The notes under the pieces are model-generated. The model searched no databases. It was not told where the DNA came from and saw nothing but the letters and a program-made list of their open reading frames with translations. Of a DNA stretch of 64,000 bases, positions 57,471 to 64,000 are shown one piece after another. The DNA is from Haliclona indistincta. Its lineage: Eukaryota; Porifera; Demospongiae; Haplosclerida; Chalinidae. Positions within the stretch are counted from its first letter, which is position 1. Each line of letters opens with the position of its first letter. The position numbers were made by a program, and so were the translations under genes. Where the stretch lies: contig OZ024786.1 of the NCBI GenBank assembly GCA_964017065.1, positions 12,223,596-12,287,595 on the forward strand. The letters are read 5' to 3'.

Positions 57471-58177
57471 AAACTCATAACACATCCACAAACCTTCATT
57501 AGGAGCAATTCTTACACCAATTACAAACTCAAGAACACCTCTGCTTGCAAGATCCTCTAGTGATAGCTGCTTAGCTTGCACAATTGCTCTCATGTTAGGA
57601 GCCATTGATATGGGAACAATCCAAGTGACACATACACAACCTGGACGAGTTTCATAAAGAACAAGAGCATTGCTGTAGATGCCAATAAAATGATACACGA
57701 GACGTTTTAATGCTTTCAGAGAGTCATTCATCCAGCTTTCATGTAATTTCAGAGTAACGTTCTCCACCTGGCTGTGTTCAAGTAGCTGAGCTTCAAGTGA
57801 TTCCTTGAAGTCTTTGACAGACGTTTCTGAAAGAAATTTATCAAGCTGCTGTCTGTACCGTTGTAAGGAAGTCTCTACATCAGAACTACAAAAATGCTTA
57901 GAGCAAATGTTCAGTGTTTTGATATTAAATGGATGTATACTCAAATTTTGCTTGAGAAAATTGATAATATCACATACAGTTGAACACTGCTTAATAGACT
58001 CTTCATCACAAAAATCAGAAAGGTAACTTTTCAACTTTTGAAATTGATCACTAGTCAGTTTAGTAAATCTCAGAACTTCAAGCATGTCAGCATACCCTTC
58101 CAAAAGCAAGAGTAACTGTTCTTCAGAAAAACCAGGCTTAACACGAATTCTGACAGGACCATGATGAAAAATTTCAG
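57468..58177 (-). CDS. Last exon of an unrecognised sponge-type protein
   Basis: Acceptor tatacag at 58180, then an open frame of about 235 codons to TAA (57468-57470), starting in phase 1. Features are an alpha-helical part (CDIINFLKQNLSIHPFNIKTL) and a C-terminal module (NVTLKLHESWMNDSLKALKRL...CVCVTWIVPISMAPNM...FVIGVRI). From memory the latter resembles a repeated module of many uncharacterised demosponge proteins. The reading after the acceptor has no ATG before 58090, so earlier exons must exist beyond 58180; none were identified. Confidence 0.65.
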
Positions 58178-58326
58178 CTGTATAAAGTAGAAGTGACAGG
58201 TTAGTAGTTAAAACAACACCTAAACATGCACCCTTTTTGCCAGCTTAAGCCTTCACAAGCGACGGGCGACTATAGTCGCCTAGCAAGTTTGACGTCACCG
58301 GAAGTGGGCGTCTAAATTCGAAGATA

Positions 58327-58510
58327 CCGTAGAGCTGGTATTTTTCGCGCGTATTTGTTTTTCGCAAGCGATACAATTCGCGAAAATTAAACCCACAAAA
58401 TTTAATGTTCAATACAATTTTGTATTACGTTCGTTAAAATCGTGAAATTTACGATCCATTAAATTTAATTCAGTGAAATTATTGTGCCGCGAAAAATACC
58501 AGCCCTACGG
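58327..58510. mobile_element. 184-bp TA-flanked MITE
   Basis: Ends CCGTAGAGCTGGTATTTTTCG with the inverted match at the right. TA at 58325-58326 and 58511-58512. Same size and type as the MITE at 2780-2964. Confidence 0.85.
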
Positions 58511-58512
58511 TA

Positions 58513-59105
58513 GTTTTTTCGCCTATAGACCAAATACAGCTATGCATGGGGGTGTGAAGGGTGGCCAATGGCGGGGCCTGTGGCCCCGCCTAGCAGTGCT
58601 ACGGCAGGAATACCTAGCACCACTGGGTCTCCAGGGGCTTCTTGGCATAAAAAGCAGCCATACATGCACTAACTTTGTCTCACACATGTGTTTTGACAAA
58701 AGAAGTGGCGTTTTTTGCTCCAGTGAGAGTGATTCTAGCACACGACAGTTGGTAGATCGTCGAGTGGGCGTGGTTAACTGCAATTGTCATTGACAACAAG
58801 CCCGCACGTTGTGCAAGTTGATTTTACATATTAAAAGTGATCACAGCACTAGTTTGTCTGTCTAATGGTCGCAAAGGTTAGTGAAATCCACAGTAACAGA
58901 GGCTAGAATTGTGTCCGCACTTGAAGGGTTAATTACCGATCTTCTCGACATGTAGCTGGGTTTTGGCGCTTGCTTTTGTCTTGTAGCTGGATAGCGAGCT
59001 GTTTTCGAAACCACTAAAGCCACGCCCAGTCGGTATACCGCCACCTTAAATCCCATCTTTTAAAACAGAACAAGTGGTGTCTGCATGTGATCAATAATTA
59101 GTCAA
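58513..59105. other. No recognisable gene
   Basis: Short overlapping frames on both strands only. Confidence 0.4.
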
Positions 59106-59115
59106 TTTGCTGGTA

Positions 59116-60385
59116 TTATGCCACGCGGTAGACGTGGCATATTTAGGGTTGGGCGGAAAACAAGATGGCAGCTACACTTAGGCTAAACGCAACAATTCAC
59201 GTATATCTTGGCTGTTGACGACATCAGGGGTATTTAAACTATCTGGGGGCTATCCTAAGAAGTAAGCGCTTACAAGGAGTCCACTAATAAGGACTACAAG
59301 GGCAGTTGCTAGGGGCATGACAAGATGGCGTCTCGCCTGGAGGCACTAAGTACGGCACTGCCATATCTTCGCCGTACGGGCTTTTCAAGCTAATCTAACG
59401 TTCTGAAGCTCCTTGCACGATTTGTGCGATTACAAAGTGACCTTCAGAAGGAAAAGAAACCAGGTATAAGGTGGTAAGCCAGAGTTCAAGTGGTCACCCA
59501 TTTGTTCATCTTCTTTCTTTCTTTCTTTTTTCTTCTTTTTCAGCGAGTCTAGCACAGTAGTGAGCGAACCAAACGCAACTAAACGTACACAGAAGCAACG
59601 CTACCTATGATAATCAGTGCACCTGATATCTATTTAGGCCTAAAACACTGAGAGAAGCGAGTATTTCCAGAAAAACAGCGATTATTGGTCCAAAACAGAC
59701 GCCATTCCATGCCTTCTGCATGAACTCCGTTACTAGGTTACGCCTCGCGCACGCCCGTGTATGTAATTCTTCTAATACGAGTGCACCTTAGTACAATGGC
59801 TTGGAACGCGAGTGCTGCTTCCACTAGCAGTGTTCACAGTATACAACGAGAAAATCTTCACTGGTTTGCCTGTCAGGCTTGGTAAGAAAGCTAGCTTAAG
59901 CTTAGCTAATGTTTCATGGTACGTGTTGCATGTAGTGTAGAGCCGATCAAGTGTAGTACATCCGCACTAGTAGTGGCCCGTGAATAGTTCTCTTTACAGT
60001 AACACTGTATTAGCAAAAGTGCGAATTAAGTTATTAACAAAAAAAGAAAAGAAACAAGTAATAAAAACACTTTAACAAAAATGCAAGAGATTTAGGGTTG
60101 GTACATGTATCGAAAAAGTATGGAAACAAGATGTGAACTTAGGTAAGTAAACAAGATTTAAAATAAAAAGGACTGTAAAAATAGCAGCGCAATGCTATCT
60201 CCCTAAATTAACTACAACTATAGAAAGCAGTTAATTTAGGGAGATAGCATTACGCTGCTATTGTTACAGTCCTTTTTATCTTATTTACTTACCTAAGTTC
60301 ACATCTTGTTTTCATACTTTTTCGATACATGTACCAACCCTAAATCTCTTGCATTTTTGTTAAAGTGTTTTTATTACTTGTACTG
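59116..60385. mobile_element. Non-autonomous element, family A (copy A2, full length)
   Basis: Left end is a short hairpin (atgccacg / cgtggcat, 59118-59140) followed by tagggttgggcggaaaacaagatggc. The body is shared with 1-350. The right end is a long palindrome, arms about 60056-60211 and 60231-60382, with the same tttagggttggtac motif as A1. Confidence 0.82.
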
Positions 60386-60586
60386 AGAAGGAATGAGCAT
60401 AGATACTATCTAGTTAGAAAGCTAGGTACCATTCCTGATTCAAATCAAAAAACTTATTCTAATTTCTTTAATGCAGATCTATATAGCCCTTACTTTGCTT
60501 TAGCTGCAAAAACACTGTCCTTATCTTGCTATGACATGCAAAGGGCATCTGCCTTCAGAGCAGATCACTACAGTCTAAGTATATTA

Positions 60587-61347
60587 CCATAGATATTACA
60601 GTACGGGATAGGAAACCGCACCTAATTGGGTGGTCGATGCTCATTACCCTTGACGTCACATGACGATTACATTTCTGTGTATTTTCCACGTTCCGTGTAT
60701 TAAATAAACAGACAATCTCTGATAGCACAGCCAAGAATCTACCAAGAACTTCGCCTTTTTACACGGTCAAAGAACGGCTAGTTGTCTGGATATCCAGCTC
60801 AGTAAACAATGTAGGGTATGCATATCATTGTTTAGAGCTTATAAAGCACCATTGACCTAGCCAGTAGGGAGAATTTATGTATACAAAATCCAAGACGAGT
60901 TTGTGTCTGTTTGAATCTATAGCGGATAAAGTATACTTCTTGGCAACGTACTAACTGGTTCAGTATATACGCAGACGACTGATGGCTTTGTATTGGTACC
61001 AGAATCAAGTCATAGAACCTTCGCCTCTTCGAGAATTTGTGTATACAGATCTGTATAATCCGCCATTTACACTCACAAATCTTCTGTTTGTTGTGAGGTG
61101 CCAGTACTGGTATCTATCCGAGGCCAGTAGTATGAAACACACGATCTTCAACAACACAATAAATGCACTAGAATGACAGCTAAAGAAAGCTGTACAGCCA
61201 AAAAAACTACACCACGCTTGTCTGCTGCTAATTAGTAATCACTGCTATGCGCGGTAATGTGCATCAACCACCTTGACGTGACGTAACATAATACATTTTG
61301 ATTTAGAGGAAATCTTAGTTTCCTATCCCGTACTGCAATATCTATGG
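60587..61347. mobile_element. 761-bp TA-flanked DNA transposon, non-autonomous
   Basis: Terminal inverted repeats CCATAGATATT(A/G)CAGTACGG extend through gggataggaaac. TA lies at 60585-60586 and 61348-61349. No transposase frame. Confidence 0.88.
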
Positions 61348-61349
61348 TA

Positions 61350-61876
61350 TTTCTATAGCTTTCTACGAAGTACATGTATAAGTTGTTTCATTGCTTGCTA
61401 ATCAGAATCATTGTTGTGAATATGATTATAGGAACATGAATTTAATTACTACCTAATCCTTATTCAAGCTTGCTAACAGTAGTTTCAAAAAGCCCAAAAG
61501 CTACCAATTCTAGAATGCTATCACACATTTTCCAATTCTAGATGTGTAGGGCATCTAAAAATTAACATTAGTCCCTTCAGATGATACTGGCAGCCAAAAA
61601 TTGCTTAAAAAAATACTCATGGTCTAACTGCCCGAGTAAACGTTCAGCTGAAACAGTTGAAAGCTGAACAGCTGATTCTTTGCACGTTCGGAAGCGGTAC
61701 TATGATGAGTTAGTCTTGGAGTACTGCAAGCACAAACATGGGAAAGTACACGGGTTTTGTACAAATGAATATTGACCAAAATTAATGACATAGACAAGGA
61801 CTATCAAGATCAGACCAGACAGAACATTGAGTGCCCGCACTAATGTGCAAAAATTCCCTAGTTGCCAATCCTGTAT
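61350..61876. other. No recognisable gene
   Basis: AT-rich sequence. It could hold 3' exons or 3' UTR of the minus-strand Death-domain gene, but I cannot show this. Confidence 0.4.
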
Positions 61877-62308
61877 TTATCTATGTGTAAATGCACCTTG
61901 TCTAATTGCATTTCCAATAGACACAGCAAGTGCACTCAATCCAGATCTTTTGAGACATTTCATCAAGTGTTGGTAAGTACGAGGGGCTGCATCACTCTCC
62001 AGCCATTGTTGGAGAATTTTCCATGTGACATTCTCAGGATCATTGTTGTTTCTCATGAGTAGCTTAACTCTTGTCCCATTAGCATCGCGAAGAAGATGTA
62101 TTCCAAATCTTTCATAGTTACCAGCAGCAATCTTTTCAATGATGCCAAGAGAATTACCATCTGCTCCTTCCATTCCGTCTAACTCCAGTATTGTTGGAGT
62201 GGCATCTTGTCCTGTGATACATGCAGATAATAACTGCAGTGTAAAGCATTTTGTACACTTGTAAACTAGTGCCTCGTGGTCTCGGTCAAATTGTATTTTG
62301 TTTGTCAT
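61877..62308 (-). CDS. Death-domain protein (exon)
   Basis: ATG at 62308, open for 143 codons. The C-terminal 80 residues fit a Death fold: FGIHLLRDANGTRVKLLM, VTWKILQQWLE, TYQHLMKCLKRSGLSALAVSI. The N-terminal part has CTKC and no known motif. It may be a first coding exon or a small gene by itself. It lies 300 bp downstream of the 2A-motif exon on the same strand, but the phases of the two do not join simply. Confidence 0.62.
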   Translation of the reverse strand: MTNKIQFDRDHEALVYKCTKCFTLQLLSACITGQDATPTILELDGMEGADGNSLGIIEKIAAGNYERFGIHLLRDANGTRVKLLMRNNNDPENVTWKILQQWLESDAAPRTYQHLMKCLKRSGLSALAVSIGNAIRQGAFTHR

Positions 62309-62617
62309 ATTGCGTTTCTAGTCTTATTCGTTTATGTTACATGTGACATATGGCAACTTCAATTAAATAGTGCAGAAATGACAGCATTTGTTTGCGCAGC
62401 AGCTTGAAGCTAGCTTATTTTCCATTGCGGCAGTACAAAATGACCGCCATTAGGGTGTTCAAAATGACGCCACATCTAATTTGCACATTCATGAAAACAG
62501 TTTTGCGTATACGGTATAGTTGTACCAAGCACAGGCAATTCTGTTTGCTATAATCTAGAAAGGGGTGTAACCACACAACCGATACATGACATGTACTCTC
62601 AATGACTTATGACTCAC

Positions 62618-63083
62618 CAGTAACTGGTCCCGGATTTTTTTCTATATCACCGGAATTGATCAGAGACTGAGAGATTATCACCATGATCAGTAGTACGAGT
62701 CTGACTAGAGCCTCTCGTAACAGACATCTGTTGAGTCGAGTGCTGCGGAGTAAGCTACATAAAGAGGCCGAGCTGGAGGTAGGCAAGAAGCACGAGAAGG
62801 ATGCTGACCAGAAGTAAGTAAAAAAGAGTAGAAAATTTTTGATCGAGTTGACTATTGCTCGTTTTTTAGTTACAGGAAAGGAGTTCCGCGAATCACTGGC
62901 AACAGTATGGAGCGATTCAGATTCCTCGGAAGTAGCTGGGGGCGGTTCTTGAGCTGCATAACGCTTGCGTCTGCGGTGAAATTTGAAAGGGGCGTAAGAC
63001 GAGAACAGAGAAGACAGGAAACCAGAGTAGTGCTTGTTATTGAAGGCTCCTATTCGAGCTCGCCACAGCTCCACAGAGATCAT
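62618..63083 (-). CDS. Exon ending in a 2A-like ribosome-skipping motif
   Basis: Start at ATG 63083 (an earlier GTG at 63164 is less likely). About 155 residues: a basic stretch (KFHRRRKRYA), a Ser/Glu-rich stretch (SEESESLHTVASDSR), two hydrophobic segments (NFLLFFTYFWSASFSCF and LVRLVLLIMVII), then SGDIEKNPGP, the core 2A consensus D-x-E-x-N-P-G-P. The donor ACTG|gtgagt follows four codons later, so the skip site would release everything encoded by the next exons as a separate protein. Downstream exons were not identified. A competing plus-strand reading (62683-62816) also has a donor, but lacks such a diagnostic motif. Confidence 0.65.
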
Positions 63084-63164
63084 AGCCGCTTTATTCTTCC
63101 CGCTAGGAATAGGGAATCCGTTCACACTTGAATATTTGTTTGTGATATTAGCCCGTATATTCAC

Positions 63165-64000
63165 GTGTAAATGGCGCTCTAAGAGGCCTACTGTCTGCGT
63201 TGCAACCTGTAGAAGCGGATCTAGTGCTCAAGAACGAGCAGCGAAGTCCTGTCTGTGTTCGCGCGGTCTCTACCGTGTATGGTGACTCTGTGCTGACATG
63301 TTTGAAATACAATCGTTCACAGAGTCTCTTCGAAAATCCAGTATATCTGGCGTCTACCACGTTGCTGCATTCGTCAGCAGCGTAACTACATCAACGCTGT
63401 GCGCAGCAGGCCTTGTACAGCCCTGTACCGGTATCGACAATCAGTAGCCAAGCCACGTGTTTTCATAGCTAGCGCATGCGCACAATTACCCATGCAATAG
63501 ATCGATACCATGTACCATTATGTGTACCGGTACCATACCATGCCAGTACCTTAATTTTCGCTTATTCGTTCGTTTCGTTGCGAAAATTAATGGCAGGGGA
63601 CGAGGCTACGCTAGGAATGACTGTCACGTGATAAGTAATTTTAACTCTATCTTGGGCACATCAATAAAGTGCATGGTCCATCTGTTCATAGATTATCTAT
63701 GATCTGCTCGATCATGTCGAGCTGAGGTGAGCTTGCTAAACTGTCTCAAGTTCTCTAACAGTTTTCAGCTGTCGTATTCGCTTCTCTCCAGACGGCCAAT
63801 GGTTGGTGTTCAAGTTTTGTGCTCACAGCAATGCTTGATCGTGAGGGACGCGTTCTGCGCGTTGACAAGTGGCTGTCGACACGTGGACTAGCTGCATGAA
63901 TCATGTGAGACGTCGTATAGGTAACTAGAAAGAATGATGTATTACTCTATTGGTATGGTAGGGATTACAGACTCGATGCGCATGCGCATAATCCATTCTG
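63165..64000. other. Upstream flank, no further gene recognised
   Basis: It may contain the promoter of the 2A-motif gene. Several short overlapping frames, none supported. A gtaccatac-type repeat lies around 63508-63547. Confidence 0.4.

Noticed and set aside
57175..57471. 98-codon plus-strand gene
   Set aside because: It lies on a palindromic repeat segment shared with 34.2 kb and has no known domain.
62683..62950. Plus-strand exon pair with start at 62683 and donor at 62816
   Set aside because: It can be read with proper splice signals, but the minus strand carries the 2A core motif with hydrophobic leader, which is far less likely by chance. Kept as an alternative only.

Overview
The window looks like nuclear DNA of a demosponge, most probably Amphimedon queenslandica. 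This is inferred from the Death-NACHT-LRR (NLR) genes, dense genes with many very short introns, and heavy loading with transposons and foldback repeats. No database search was possible, and exon boundaries below are read by eye from GT/AG (occasionally GC/AG) signals and reading phase.

Region 1 (1-4.7 kb) holds the 3' part of a Sar1 GTPase gene (minus strand), long GA/CT tracts, a 200-base assembly gap and a Tigger/pogo-type transposon that is itself split by a 185-bp MITE. Region 2 (4.7-14.2 kb) holds the 3' half of a Sec24 gene (plus strand) and the start of a segmental duplication: a convergent cassette of Sec24 3' exons plus an NLR. It occurs three times in the window, at 5.56-8.2 kb, 8.2-14.2 kb and 29.5-34.1 kb. 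Only the first Sec24 copy reads cleanly. Only the second NLR (10.6-14.2 kb) keeps its Death-domain exon and reads as a complete two-exon gene of 979 codons.

Region 3 (14.1-29.0 kb) is the most unusual. A satellite array (15.3-17.7 kb, about 15 units of 162 or 173 bp) is followed by a gene of about fifty exons (17.7-28.2 kb). In order it encodes a string of tiny repeated exons, a PHD finger, a DDE transposase-like core, a C19 (USP-type) deubiquitinase, a C48 (Ulp1-type) SUMO protease and an unrecognised C-terminal region. Catalytic motifs of all three enzyme modules are present and the reading frame stays open across the splices, so it looks under selection. A perfect 43-bp inverted repeat flanks the whole 14.9-kb block.

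Region 4 (34-56.5 kb) is a transposon graveyard. It contains a nearly complete DIRS-type tyrosine-recombinase retrotransposon with its internal complementary region, parts of at least two Ty3/gypsy-group elements (one with integrase ahead of reverse transcriptase and an apparent internal inversion), several nested DNA transposons with readable target duplications, and repeated non-autonomous elements with a short hairpin at one end and a long palindrome at the other. Three related coiled-coil exons are scattered in it. Region 5 (56.5-64 kb) has a THAP-like remnant, an exon of an unrecognised sponge-type protein, a Death-domain exon, and an exon ending in a 2A-like ribosome-skipping motif.

Functional themes: COPII coat components (Sar1, Sec24), innate-immune NLR/Death genes expanding by local duplication, and a transposase-derived or transposon-borne chromatin/ubiquitin/SUMO protein.
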